A DNA stretch of 12,408 nt, from positions 1 to 12,408 of the forward strand of contig CAKVFO010000099.1 of assembly GCA_934746785.1 (NCBI GenBank), read 5' to 3'. Positions 1 through 7,538 of the stretch are shown piece by piece. The translations under genes were made by a program, and so were the position numbers. Every line of letters starts with the position of its first letter. Position 1 is the stretch's first letter. The notes beneath the pieces were generated by a model. That model did not search any database. It saw only the letters and a program-made list of their open reading frames with translations, and was not told the origin of the DNA. This stretch comes from an uncultured Clostridium sp. Its GTDB lineage: Bacteria; Bacillota; Clostridia; Clostridiales; Clostridiaceae.

Positions 1-830
1 CTCTTTGTGCATTACTAATAATAGCAATTACTTTTGCAATAATATTTTTTATTGCAAAGAAGGGAATAATGACTTTTCTTAAAGGAAAGTCAAGTGTTAG
101 AGATTTTATATTTACTGATAATTGGAATCCAGAAGGTTCAGAACAAGGATTTGGAGCTCTTTCCTTTATATTAGGATCCACTTTTGTTTCTCTAGGTGCT
201 GTTATTTTAAGCGCACCTGTTGCAGTAGCTTTAGGCTTATATGTAAATATTATTTCTAAATCATTAGGGGAAAAGATTATTAAGCCAGCTTTAGAAATAT
301 TAGTAGGAATTCCATCTGTAGTTTATGGATGGGTAGGAGTTACTATTTTAGTACCCTTTATTAGAAATCATATGGGAGGTATTGGATATTCTCTTTTAGC
401 AGGAATTTTGGTACTAGCAATTATGATATTACCTACAATTGCAAGTCTTTCAATAGATGCAATAAAAACTGTGCCAATGGAACATATAGAAGCATCTTAT
501 GGGTTAGGAGCAACTAGGTGGCAGACTTGTAAGAATGTAATAGTACCTGGTGCTAAAAGTGGAATATTAACAGGGATTGTTTTAGGAATTTCAAGAGCTT
601 TTGGTGAAGCACTTGCAGTACAAATGGTTATAGGAAATACTGTTAAGATAGCTGATGGATTGTTATCACCTACAGCTACTCTTACAAGTATTATTACAAT
701 GGATATGGCTAATACAACTACTGGTTCAGCCTGGAATGATGCATTGTGGACATTAGCTTTAATATTATTAATTATTTCATTTCTATTTATATTATTGATA
801 AGAAAGATTGAGAAGAGGAGTGAAATATAA
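1..830 (+). CDS. pstC: Phosphate ABC transporter permease PstC, 5'-truncated by the window edge
   Basis: One of two membrane subunits of the high-affinity phosphate importer PstSCAB. The reading frame is open from base 3 and encodes a hydrophobic segment (LCALLIIAITFAIIFFIAKKGI) before the first ATG at 69. That segment is the end of the usual first PstC membrane helix, so the ATG at 69 is internal and the true start lies upstream; 275 residues are visible and roughly 20-30 are probably missing. The permease signature (EAA loop, EASYGLGATRWQT) begins near base 489 and is followed by GIVLGISRAFGEA, typical of PstC. Several further hydrophobic helices end in a basic tail (RKIEKR). The stop overlaps the pstA start by one base (TAATG), so translation is probably coupled. 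Family assignment is secure; the start is not visible. Confidence 0.95.
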   Translation, partial: LCALLIIAITFAIIFFIAKKGIMTFLKGKSSVRDFIFTDNWNPEGSEQGFGALSFILGSTFVSLGAVILSAPVAVALGLYVNIISKSLGEKIIKPALEILVGIPSVVYGWVGVTILVPFIRNHMGGIGYSLLAGILVLAIMILPTIASLSIDAIKTVPMEHIEASYGLGATRWQTCKNVIVPGAKSGILTGIVLGISRAFGEALAVQMVIGNTVKIADGLLSPTATLTSIITMDMANTTTGSAWNDALWTLALILLIISFLFILLIRKIEKRSEI

Positions 831-1714
831 TGAATGCAAAAAAGGTAGATAAAGTGGTAACGTGGATAATAACAATATTAAGCTTTATAGTGGTATTTAT
901 TTTAGGAAGTTTTATATTTTATATATTAGCCAAAGGAATTAAGATGCTTAATTTCAACTTTATTACAAGTGCACCTAAAACAACTTCTAGTGGAGGGGGA
1001 ATTGGACCGGAACTTTTTAATTCCTTTTATATATTAATAATTTCATTACTTATAACAGTTCCCATAGGTATAGGAGCAGGTATATATCTTGCAGAATATT
1101 CAAAGGAAGGACCTATAGTAAGGTTTATTAGATTATCTCTTGAAACAATGTCTTCTTTACCATCAATAGTTATTGGTATGTTTGGATTATTGGTTTTTGT
1201 AAATATGTTTGGCTGGGGATATTCAATAATAGCTGGTGCATTATCAGTAAGCTTGTTAAATATTCCTTCTATGACAAGAATATCGGAAAATGCTATAAAG
1301 TCAGCTTCAAAGCGAGTTAAAGAAGCATCTTTAGGTCTTGGAGCAACAAGGTGGCAGACTATAGTTAAGTTAGTTCTTCCTATAGCAATGAGTGAAATAT
1401 TAACAGGAATAATATTGTCAGCAGGAAGAATTTTTGGAGAGGCATCAGCATTTCTTTATACTTCAGGGTTAAGTACATCAAAACTTGATTTTACACATTT
1501 TAGTCTGACTGGAAAGTCATCGGCGTTTTCAATATTTAGACCAGCAGAAACTTTGGCAGTGCATATTTGGAAGTTAAATTCAGAAGGATTAGTTCCAGAT
1601 GCTACAGCTATAGCTAATGGAACTGCAGCAGTGTTAATGATTGCGGTAATATTATTTAATTTATTTGCAAGAATTTTAGGAAATAGGATTCTTAAATCTT
1701 GTAAAGAAAGGTAG
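830..1714 (+). CDS. pstA: Phosphate ABC transporter permease PstA
   Basis: Second membrane subunit of the phosphate importer, partner of PstC and PstB. The 294 residues are full length for the family. A membrane helix at about 12-35 is followed by an extracytoplasmic stretch, then helices near 64-88, 105-127, 130-150, 192-210 and 262-284. The cytoplasmic EAA loop that docks on PstB is at 165-177 (EASLGLGATRWQT) and shares GLGATRWQT with PstC, as expected for paralogous permeases. The ATG overlaps the pstC stop by one base and follows a GAGGAG site about ten bases upstream. Nine bases separate its stop from pstB, consistent with one pst transcript. No defect is seen. Confidence 0.95.
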   Translation: MNAKKVDKVVTWIITILSFIVVFILGSFIFYILAKGIKMLNFNFITSAPKTTSSGGGIGPELFNSFYILIISLLITVPIGIGAGIYLAEYSKEGPIVRFIRLSLETMSSLPSIVIGMFGLLVFVNMFGWGYSIIAGALSVSLLNIPSMTRISENAIKSASKRVKEASLGLGATRWQTIVKLVLPIAMSEILTGIILSAGRIFGEASAFLYTSGLSTSKLDFTHFSLTGKSSAFSIFRPAETLAVHIWKLNSEGLVPDATAIANGTAAVLMIAVILFNLFARILGNRILKSCKER

Positions 1715-1723
1715 AGGAAAAAA

Positions 1724-2473
1724 ATGAGTATTATAAAAACTAAGGATCTGGATTTATATTATGGTAAAAATCAGGCATTAAAGAAAATAAATATGGATAT
1801 TAATAAAAATGAAGTGACTGCACTTATTGGGCCATCAGGATGTGGAAAATCAACTTTTTTAAGAACTCTTAATAGAATGAATGATTTAATAGAGGGGGTA
1901 AAAGTTGAAGGAGAAGTATTATTTGAAGATAAGAATATATACAAGGATTATGATGAGATTTTTTTAAGGAAAAGGATTGGAATGGTATTTCAAAAGGCAA
2001 ATCCATTTCCTATGTCTATTTATGATAATGTTGCATATGGACCTAGAATACATGGTATTAAGAATAAAGATGAATTAGATGAAATAGTAGAAAGATGTTT
2101 AAAGGGAGCTGCACTTTGGGATGAAACTAAAGATAGGCTTAAGAAAGGTGCATTAGGTATGTCAGGAGGACAGCAGCAAAGACTTTGTATTGCAAGAACA
2201 CTTGCAACTTCACCAGATGTAATATTAATGGATGAACCTACATCAGCATTAGATCCTATTTCTACAAGTAAAGTTGAAGAATTAATTGAAGAGTTAAAGA
2301 AAAAGTATACAGTAATCATTGTTACACATAATATGCAGCAGTCAGGTAGAATTGCGGATAAAACAGCATTTTTCTTAAATGGAGAAGTAATAGAATATGA
2401 TAAAACTGAAACTATTTTTTATAAACCTAGAGATAAAAGAACAGAGGATTATATAACAGGAAGATTCGGTTAA
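1724..2473 (+). CDS. pstB: Phosphate ABC transporter ATP-binding protein PstB
   Basis: Cytoplasmic ATPase that drives phosphate import through PstC/PstA. The 249 residues carry the full ABC set: Walker A GPSGCGKST at 36-44, Q-loop Q90, signature MSGGQQQR at 146-153, Walker B ending in MDEP at 169-172, D-loop SALD at 174-177 and switch histidine H202. The segment after the Q-loop (KANPFPMSIYDNVAYGPR) is characteristic of PstB rather than other ABC ATPases. The signature begins with Met rather than Leu (GMSGGQ), a conservative change. It has a short GAGGA ribosome site and is separated from phoU by 15 bases. Confidence 0.97.
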   Translation: MSIIKTKDLDLYYGKNQALKKINMDINKNEVTALIGPSGCGKSTFLRTLNRMNDLIEGVKVEGEVLFEDKNIYKDYDEIFLRKRIGMVFQKANPFPMSIYDNVAYGPRIHGIKNKDELDEIVERCLKGAALWDETKDRLKKGALGMSGGQQQRLCIARTLATSPDVILMDEPTSALDPISTSKVEELIEELKKKYTVIIVTHNMQQSGRIADKTAFFLNGEVIEYDKTETIFYKPRDKRTEDYITGRFG

Positions 2474-2480
2474 AAGGGGG
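2474..2480 (+). promoter_or_regulatory. Ribosome binding site that decides the phoU start
   Basis: The AAGGGGG-like tract after the pstB stop lies only 2 bases before a GTG at 2483 but 8 bases before the ATG at 2489. The spacing favours ATG 2489 as the phoU start. Confidence 0.6.
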
Positions 2481-2488
2481 TAGTGAAG

Positions 2489-3151
2489 ATGGTAAGGGTT
2501 ACTCAAAAGAATAGAATAGATGAAATTAATAAGAATATTCTTATTATGGCTGATTTAGTTGAAAAGCAAATACTTAAAAGTGTTGAAAATATAAAAAAAT
2601 ATGATCGTGATTTAGTTGAAGATATTATAAAAGATGATGATAATATAGATGACTTATATCAACTAGTAGAAGAAGAATGTATTATTTTTATAGCTACAGA
2701 ACAGCCTCTTGCGAAAGATTTAAGATATGTTTTTATGGCAACAAAGATTGCAACAGAGTTAGAAAGAATGGGTGACCATGCAGTTGATATTTGCAAAGCT
2801 ATTAGAAATATAGGTATAAGTCCTAAAATTATTCCTGAAGAATTATTGAAGCTATATGATATGGAAGAGAAAGTTAGGAAAATGATTAACTTATCAGTTA
2901 ATGCATATATAAAAAGAGATTATGAAGCAGCATATGATATTTGTAAAATGGATGATACTATAGATGAACTTTATAATAATATATTTAATACTATGATAAG
3001 GGTAATAAAAAGAGAAGATATTCAATCCGATGTAGTTGCTCAGCTTCTTTTTGTAGCAAAGTATCTTGAAAGAATAGGTGATAGAGTAACTAATATTTGT
3101 GAGGGAATAATATTTGCAAAAAAGGGTACTTATGTTGATTTAAATGAATAG
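2489..3151 (+). CDS. phoU: Phosphate transport system regulator PhoU
   Basis: PhoU is a cytoplasmic helical protein that links the Pst transporter to phosphate signalling and represses the Pho response when phosphate is plentiful; that role is known for the family. From ATG 2489 the protein is 220 residues, normal length. It shows two repeats of the three-helix PhoU domain. Each has the metal-binding E-x-x-x-D element: LERMGDHAVDIC (E92, D96) and LERIGDRVTNIC (E194, D198). An in-frame GTG at 2483 would add two residues but sits too close to the Shine-Dalgarno sequence. It is the last gene of the pst operon and is followed by a terminator. No phoPR two-component genes are visible. Confidence 0.95.
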   Translation: MVRVTQKNRIDEINKNILIMADLVEKQILKSVENIKKYDRDLVEDIIKDDDNIDDLYQLVEEECIIFIATEQPLAKDLRYVFMATKIATELERMGDHAVDICKAIRNIGISPKIIPEELLKLYDMEEKVRKMINLSVNAYIKRDYEAAYDICKMDDTIDELYNNIFNTMIRVIKREDIQSDVVAQLLFVAKYLERIGDRVTNICEGIIFAKKGTYVDLNE

Positions 3152-3173
3152 ATAAATTGTAAATCTTTGTATG

Positions 3174-3213
3174 AAAAGTTAATCTGTCTTTGTACAGATG
3201 GCTTTTTATTTTT
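3174..3213 (+). terminator. Rho-independent terminator of the pst-phoU operon
   Basis: The inner stem ATCTGT/ACAGAT (3182-3187 with 3194-3199) closes a 6-base loop. An outer stem AAAAGTT with GGCTTTT (3174-3180 with 3200-3206) has two G-T pairs and a one-base bulge. It runs into a T-rich tail (TTTTTATTTTT). The position is 22 bases after the phoU stop. Confidence 0.8.
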
Positions 3214-3246
3214 ATACAAATTTTTTATTTTAATAATTTGTATAAA
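3211..3246. repeat. Perfect 12-bp inverted repeat downstream of phoU
   Basis: TTTATACAAATT (3211-3222) and its exact reverse complement (3235-3246) flank a 12-base A+T spacer. It overlaps the T-tail of the preceding terminator. It may be a back-up terminator or a protein-binding dyad; there is no clear T-run after it. The rest of 3152-3453 holds the der promoter and leader, and no gene is seen. Confidence 0.6.
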
Positions 3247-3288
3247 GTTAATGAATATTAAATAAAAAAACCTACACCTACTTTTTAA

Positions 3289-3317
3289 TTGACTTAAGAA
3301 AGTTATTAATGTAATAT
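3289..3317 (+). promoter_or_regulatory. Sigma-A-type promoter for der-gpsA
   Basis: TTGACT (3289-3294), a 17-base spacer and TAATAT (3312-3317) match the housekeeping consensus in 10 of 12 positions with ideal spacing. Transcription would begin near 3324, giving a leader of about 130 bases before der. Confidence 0.75.
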
Positions 3318-3330
3318 ATCATAAGATAGT

Positions 3331-3436
3331 AATCTTTTGCATAAGAAAAAAAGATTGTTTGAAAATTTATTCTTTTTTAGGTAAGACTATAGATGTAAAA
3401 CTGTAAAAAGAATTAATATATCGAATTATCTATAGT
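3331..3436 (+). other. Structured 5' leader of der
   Basis: Two dyads lie in the predicted der leader: AATCTTTT (3331-3338) with AAAAGATT (3349-3356), and ACTATAGAT (3386-3394) with ATCTATAGT (3428-3436). The second dyad ends directly before the AGGAGGAGG ribosome site at 3437. No known riboswitch core was recognised; a regulatory role is only inferred. Confidence 0.35.
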
Positions 3437-3453
3437 AGGAGGAGGAATAATAA

Positions 3454-4773
3454 ATGGGAAAACCGATAGTAGCTATGGTTGGTAGACCTAATGTGGGGAA
3501 ATCAACATTATTTAATAGATTAGCTGGAAGAAGAATTTCAATAGTTCAAGATACACCAGGAGTTACAAGAGATAGAGTTTATGCTGAAGCAGATTGGCTT
3601 AACTATAACTTTACAATGATAGATACAGGTGGTATTGAACCAGAAAGTGAAAATATAATTGTAAAACAAATGAGAAGACAGGCACAGATAGCTATAGAAA
3701 CAGCAGATGTAATTGTATTTATCGTTGATGGTAAAGAAGGGATAACACCAGCAGATGAAGAAGTAGCAGGAATGCTTAGAAAGTCTAAGAAACCAATTGT
3801 ATTAGTTGTAAACAAGGTTGATTCAGTAAAAGAAGAAGAAAATGCTTGGGAGTTCTATAATTTAGGTATAGGTGATCCTGTAACTATTTCTGCTTCACAA
3901 GGATTAGGACTTGGAGACATGCTTGATAGAGTTGTAGAACACTTTGATAAAGATGCTGCTTCAGAAGAAGAGGATGAATATGTTAGAATAGCTATGATAG
4001 GTAAACCTAATGTAGGTAAATCATCACTTATAAATAGACTTTTAGGGGAAGAAAGAGTAATTGTTTCAAATGTACCTGGAACAACTAGAGATGCAATTGA
4101 TAGTTACTTAGAAAATGAATTAGGTAAATTTATATTAGTAGATACAGCTGGCCTTAGAAGAAAGAGCAAAGTTAAAGAAGAAATTGAAAGATATAGCGTA
4201 ATTAGAACTTTAGCAGCTATAGAAAGAGCAGATGTATGTATATTAATGATAGATGCAACTGAAGGAATTACAGAGCAAGACGAAAAAATAATTGGATATG
4301 CTCATGAAATGAATAAAGCTATTATGGTAATAGTTAATAAATGGGACTTGGTTGAAAAAGATGATAAGACAATGGATAAGTTTAAGAAGGAATTACAACA
4401 AAATCTTAAGTTCTTATCTTATGCAGAGTACTTATTTATTTCAGCATTAACAGGCCAAAGAACGCACAAAGTATTAGAAATGGCTAAGAAGTGCTATGAT
4501 AATTATAATAAGAGAGTTTCAACAGGTATACTTAACGATGTAATAAGCAAGGCTGTATTAATGAAGGAACCACCAGTAGTAGGAATAAAGAGATTAAAGA
4601 TATTTTATGCAACTCAAGTGGCAACAAAGCCTCCTAAGTTTGTATTCTTCGTAAATGATCCAAGTGCAAGACACTTCTCATATGAAAGATATTTAGAAAA
4701 TCAATTAAGAGATAGTTTTGATTTTAAAGGTACAGGGATTCAGATTGAATACAGAGAGAGGAAGGAAAAATAA
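3454..4773 (+). CDS. der: Ribosome assembly GTPase Der (EngA)
   Basis: Essential tandem-domain GTPase needed for maturation of the 50S ribosomal subunit. The 439 residues match the family. The first G domain has the P-loop GRPNVGKS at 10-17, DTGG at 57-60, NKVD at 120-123 and SAS at 147-149. The second has GKPNVGKS at 183-190, DTAG at 230-233, NKWD at 296-299 and SAL at 330-332. An acidic linker (DAASEEEDEY) separates them. The KH-like RNA-binding domain fills about 350-439 and includes VGIKRLKIFYATQ and the FFVNDP segment. A strong AGGAGGAGG site precedes the ATG. The stop overlaps the gpsA start (TAATG), so the two genes are translationally coupled and share the promoter near 3289-3317. Confidence 0.98.
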   Translation: MGKPIVAMVGRPNVGKSTLFNRLAGRRISIVQDTPGVTRDRVYAEADWLNYNFTMIDTGGIEPESENIIVKQMRRQAQIAIETADVIVFIVDGKEGITPADEEVAGMLRKSKKPIVLVVNKVDSVKEEENAWEFYNLGIGDPVTISASQGLGLGDMLDRVVEHFDKDAASEEEDEYVRIAMIGKPNVGKSSLINRLLGEERVIVSNVPGTTRDAIDSYLENELGKFILVDTAGLRRKSKVKEEIERYSVIRTLAAIERADVCILMIDATEGITEQDEKIIGYAHEMNKAIMVIVNKWDLVEKDDKTMDKFKKELQQNLKFLSYAEYLFISALTGQRTHKVLEMAKKCYDNYNKRVSTGILNDVISKAVLMKEPPVVGIKRLKIFYATQVATKPPKFVFFVNDPSARHFSYERYLENQLRDSFDFKGTGIQIEYRERKEK

Positions 4774-5765
4774 TGACAAAGATAGCCTTTGTTGGTGGTG
4801 GGAGCTTTTCCACTGCATTAGCTATACTTTTAGCTAAAAAGGGTAATATGGTTTCTATTTATGCTAGGGATAAAAATGTTGTAGAAGATATTAATTTAAA
4901 TAGAAAAAATGATAAGTACATAAAGGGATTAAATATTCCTGAAAATGTGATAGCTTATGATTCTATTGATGAAGCAGTTAAAGATGCTGAATATATAGTT
5001 TTAGGAGTGCCATCTCATGTAATAAGAAAGATGGCACAAAATCTTAAAGGAAAGATTAATAAAAATGCAATTATTATTTCAATAGCAAAGGGAATAGACC
5101 AGGAAACTGACGAAAGATTATCAGTGGTTATTGAAAAAGAATTAGATAATGATGTTGTAGTTTTATCTGGGCCAAGTCATGCAGAAGAAGTGGCGGCTGA
5201 ATTACCAACAACTATTGTAGTTACATCTACTAATATGGATTGTGCGAAGAGAGTACAGGATCTATTTATGACAGAAGAATTTAGAGTATATACTAATGAT
5301 GATATTATAGGTGTAGAAATAGGTGGGGCAGTAAAAAATATTATTGCATTAGCTTCAGGTGTAATAGATGGTTTAGGATATGGTGATAATACAAAGGCTG
5401 CGTTAATGACAAGAGGTATGAAGGAAATCTCTAGAATAGGAATTGCGTTAGGCAGTAAAACAGAGACTTTTTACGGTCTTACAGGTATGGGAGATTTGAT
5501 AGTAACATGTACTTCTATGCATTCAAGAAATAGGAGAGCTGGAATACTTATTGGGCAGGGAAAATCTATGGATGAAACTTTACAAGAGGTAGGGATGGTT
5601 GTAGAAGGTGTAAAAGCTTGTAAAGCCTTTTATAAACTGAAAGAAAAAATTAATGTATCAATGCCTATTACTGATGCATTATATAAAGTTCTATTCCTTG
5701 GGAAAGATCCAAGAAAATCAATAGTAGAATTAATGACCAGAAATAAAAAGAGTGAAAATATATAG
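4773..5765 (+). CDS. gpsA: NAD(P)-dependent glycerol-3-phosphate dehydrogenase
   Basis: Cytoplasmic enzyme that interconverts dihydroxyacetone phosphate and sn-glycerol 3-phosphate, the precursor of phospholipid backbones. The 330 residues fit the family. The N-terminal Rossmann fold begins with FVGGGSFSTALA (glycine motif at 8-13), where many homologues have GAGSWGTALA. IAKG with K106 and the GGAVKN segment with catalytic Lys at about 188 are present. The substrate-binding helical domain carries GYGDNTKAALMTRG (202-215), GLTGMGDL and SRNRR (251-255). Translation is coupled to der by a one-base overlap, preceded by AGGAAGG inside der. In several Firmicutes the acyltransferase gene plsY lies nearby; none is visible here. 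Confidence 0.97.
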   Translation: MTKIAFVGGGSFSTALAILLAKKGNMVSIYARDKNVVEDINLNRKNDKYIKGLNIPENVIAYDSIDEAVKDAEYIVLGVPSHVIRKMAQNLKGKINKNAIIISIAKGIDQETDERLSVVIEKELDNDVVVLSGPSHAEEVAAELPTTIVVTSTNMDCAKRVQDLFMTEEFRVYTNDDIIGVEIGGAVKNIIALASGVIDGLGYGDNTKAALMTRGMKEISRIGIALGSKTETFYGLTGMGDLIVTCTSMHSRNRRAGILIGQGKSMDETLQEVGMVVEGVKACKAFYKLKEKINVSMPITDALYKVLFLGKDPRKSIVELMTRNKKSENI

Positions 5766-5766
5766 T

Positions 5767-5799
5767 GAAAAATACAGCTAAATTTAGCTGTATTTTTTT
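5767..5799 (+). terminator. Strong rho-independent terminator of der-gpsA
   Basis: A perfect 13-bp stem (5768-5780 with 5785-5797, core ATACAGCTA/TAGCTGTAT) closes an AATT loop and merges into a run of seven Ts ending at 5799. It starts two bases after the gpsA stop. Because the 5' arm is A-rich, it could also act weakly on the other strand. Confidence 0.92.
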
Positions 5800-5873
5800 G
5801 TATAGGAAATTTAAAACTTTTTTCTCCTATCCTGCAATTCTGCCTTTAGAACCTTTTAGATGGCTTAATCAAT

Positions 5874-5935
5874 CAATATATATATATTTTATTCTTATGG
5901 AATAATTTTTATAGGATATAAATATATATATATTG
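5874..5935. repeat. Perfect 16-bp inverted repeat in the spoIVA leader
   Basis: CAATATATATATATTT (5874-5889) is the exact reverse complement of 5920-5935, with a 30-base spacer. The arms are mostly an alternating TA tract but the terminal C and G also pair. The spacer holds a smaller dyad, TTATTC (5889-5894) with GAATAA (5900-5905). It lies 15 bases before the spoIVA ribosome site and probably overlaps the promoter or the 5' end of the mRNA. I could not assign a sigma-E promoter with confidence. Confidence 0.7.
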
Positions 5936-5950
5936 TTAGAAATTATTTGT

Positions 5951-5957
5951 AGGAGGT
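5951..5957 (+). promoter_or_regulatory. Ribosome binding site selecting the TTG start of spoIVA
   Basis: AGGAGGT lies six bases before TTG 5964. The encoded N-terminus (MDSFNIYKDIAERTQGD) and resulting 492-residue length match SpoIVA, supporting a non-ATG start. Confidence 0.85.
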
Positions 5958-5963
5958 AATAAC

Positions 5964-7442
5964 TTGGACAGCTTCAATATATACAAAGATATTGCTGAAA
6001 GAACTCAAGGGGATATATATGTTGGTGTTGTTGGACCTGTTAGAACTGGAAAATCAACATTTATTAAAAAGTTTATGGACCTGATGGTTATACCAAAGAT
6101 TGATAATAATTATAAGAAAGAAAGAGCAAAAGACGAGCTGCCTCAAAGTGGATCTGGTAAAAGTATTCATACTACTGAACCAAAATTTGTACCAAATGAA
6201 GCTGTTGAGATAGGTCTTGATGATGAAATAAAGTTTAAAATACGTTTGGTTGACTGTGTAGGTTATATAGTTAAAGGCGCATTGGGTTATCTTGATGGTG
6301 AAGAAGCTAAAATGGTTCATACTCCATGGTATGAATATGAAATACCTTTTGAAGATGCGGCAGAGATAGGAACAAAAAAAGTAATTCAAGATCATTCAAC
6401 AATTGGCCTTGTTGTAACAACTGATGGAAGTATTACAGGTATTGATAGAAATGATTATATAGAACCGGAAGAAAGGGTTATAAATGAACTAAAAAGTATG
6501 AATAAGCCATTCATAGTAGTATTAAACTCTTCGAAACCAAATTCTCCTGAAACAAAAAACTTGAAGAAGAAAATGGAAGAAAAGTATGATGTAACAGTTC
6601 AGATATTAGATGTATTCAATATGGTTGAGGAAGATATAGAAGATATTTTCAAACATGTACTTAATGAATTCCCGGTTAAAGAGATTGATATAGACATGCC
6701 GGAATGGCTTGAAAGATTAGAGCCTTCACATTGGCTTAAAAAAGATTTTTTCAACATAATTAAGGATATGAGTAAAGACATATCGAAAATAAAAGATATA
6801 AAGGCATCCCTAGAGAGCATAAAGAGCGATGAGTACTTAGGAACTTCTCAGCTTATGGAGATGGATCTTGGAATAGGTATAGGAAGAGTTCTTTTAAAAC
6901 CTGAAGATAATATCTTCTATAAGGTTTTAAGTGAAATCTGCGATTTAGAAGTTGAGTCAGAAAGTGATTTATTATCCTTAATTAAGGAATTGAATTATGC
7001 TAAGAAAGAATATGATAAAGTTAAAGAAGCATTAGATGAAGTTAAGACTACAGGTTATGGCTTGGTTGCACCACAGCTTACAGAAATGAAATTTGAGGAA
7101 CCAGAGATAGTTAAACAAGGAAATAAATATGGAGTAAAGTTAAAGGCAAGTGCTCCATCATTGCATTTGATTAAAGCTGATATAAAGACAGAAATTAGTC
7201 CAATTATGGGGTCTGAAAAGGAATCAGAAGAACTTGTAAATGCTCTTCTTGAACAATTTGAAACTGATCCTACAAGTTTGTGGCAGAGTAATATGTTTGG
7301 TAAGTCTTTAGAAGTTCTTGTTAAAGAAGGCTTACAAAATAAGCTTTATAGAATGCCAGAAGATGTTCAGATAAAAATCCAAAAAACACTTCAGAAAATT
7401 ATCAATGAAGGTGATGGAGGTTTAATCTGTATAATACTTTAA
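5964..7442 (+). CDS. spoIVA: Stage IV sporulation protein A, spore coat morphogenetic ATPase
   Basis: SpoIVA polymerises by ATP hydrolysis on the forespore surface to form the basement layer on which the spore coat is built; it is also needed for cortex formation. The 492 residues equal the Bacillus subtilis length as I recall it. Landmarks are Walker A GPVRTGKST (24-32, K30), the two adjacent threonines T70-T71 in the HTTEPKF sensor region, and D97 of the Walker B-like RLVDCVGY. The C-terminus ends GGLICIIL, the conserved tail that targets the protein to the forespore membrane. Translation starts at TTG with a perfect AGGAGGT six bases upstream. In B. subtilis the gene is under mother-cell sigma-E; the same control is inferred here, but no clear sigma-E site was found. 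It has its own leader and terminator and is not obviously co-transcribed with gpsA. Confidence 0.97.
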   Translation: MDSFNIYKDIAERTQGDIYVGVVGPVRTGKSTFIKKFMDLMVIPKIDNNYKKERAKDELPQSGSGKSIHTTEPKFVPNEAVEIGLDDEIKFKIRLVDCVGYIVKGALGYLDGEEAKMVHTPWYEYEIPFEDAAEIGTKKVIQDHSTIGLVVTTDGSITGIDRNDYIEPEERVINELKSMNKPFIVVLNSSKPNSPETKNLKKKMEEKYDVTVQILDVFNMVEEDIEDIFKHVLNEFPVKEIDIDMPEWLERLEPSHWLKKDFFNIIKDMSKDISKIKDIKASLESIKSDEYLGTSQLMEMDLGIGIGRVLLKPEDNIFYKVLSEICDLEVESESDLLSLIKELNYAKKEYDKVKEALDEVKTTGYGLVAPQLTEMKFEEPEIVKQGNKYGVKLKASAPSLHLIKADIKTEISPIMGSEKESEELVNALLEQFETDPTSLWQSNMFGKSLEVLVKEGLQNKLYRMPEDVQIKIQKTLQKIINEGDGGLICIIL

Positions 7443-7445
7443 TGT

Positions 7446-7492
7446 AAAAAAAGGGAGAAGCGATTTTTAATTAAAAAATTAGCTTCTCCTTT
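7446..7492. terminator. Bidirectional terminator between convergent spoIVA and yibE/F genes
   Basis: AAGGGAGAAGC (7451-7461) pairs with GCTTCTCCTTT... (7482-7492, one G-T), with a further A+T inner stem (ATTTTT with AAAAAT) and a short loop. The A-run at 7446-7452 becomes a run of seven Ts for minus-strand transcripts, while the plus strand has only TTTATGCATTTTG. It therefore looks stronger for the minus-strand operon but placed for both. Confidence 0.85.
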
Positions 7493-7511
7493 ATGCATTT
7501 TGTTAATAGAT

Positions 7512-7538
7512 TAAAGAAAGAGTTGAAATGTTTCTTTA
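7512..7538 (-). repeat. Small inverted repeat at the end of the yibE/F gene
   Basis: TAAAGAAA (7512-7519) and TTTCTTTA (7531-7538) form an 8-bp dyad that includes the stop codon of the minus-strand gene. No T-run follows it on that strand, so it may only stabilise the mRNA 3' end ahead of the main terminator. Confidence 0.4.

Noticed and set aside
69..71. ATG at 69 as the start of pstC
   Set aside because: The frame stays open upstream to the window edge and encodes the expected membrane helix, so this is an internal methionine.
2020..2319. Minus-strand open frame inside pstB
   Set aside because: Lies opposite the ABC signature and Walker B region; its composition reflects antisense of those codons.
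2483..2485. GTG at 2483 as the phoU start
   Set aside because: Only two or three bases separate it from the G-rich ribosome site; ATG 2489 has normal spacing.
5899..5925. Sigma-E promoter for spoIVA (GGAATAA with ATATAAAT)
   Set aside because: The spacing between the two elements is about 10-11 bases, short for sigma-E, and both elements match the consensus only partly.
5800..5963. Small gene between gpsA and spoIVA
   Set aside because: No open frame with a ribosome site was found; the stretch is A+T repeats and the dyad.
6054..6395. Minus-strand open frame inside spoIVA
   Set aside because: Antisense shadow; its residue make-up is unlike a real protein and spoIVA motifs account for the region.
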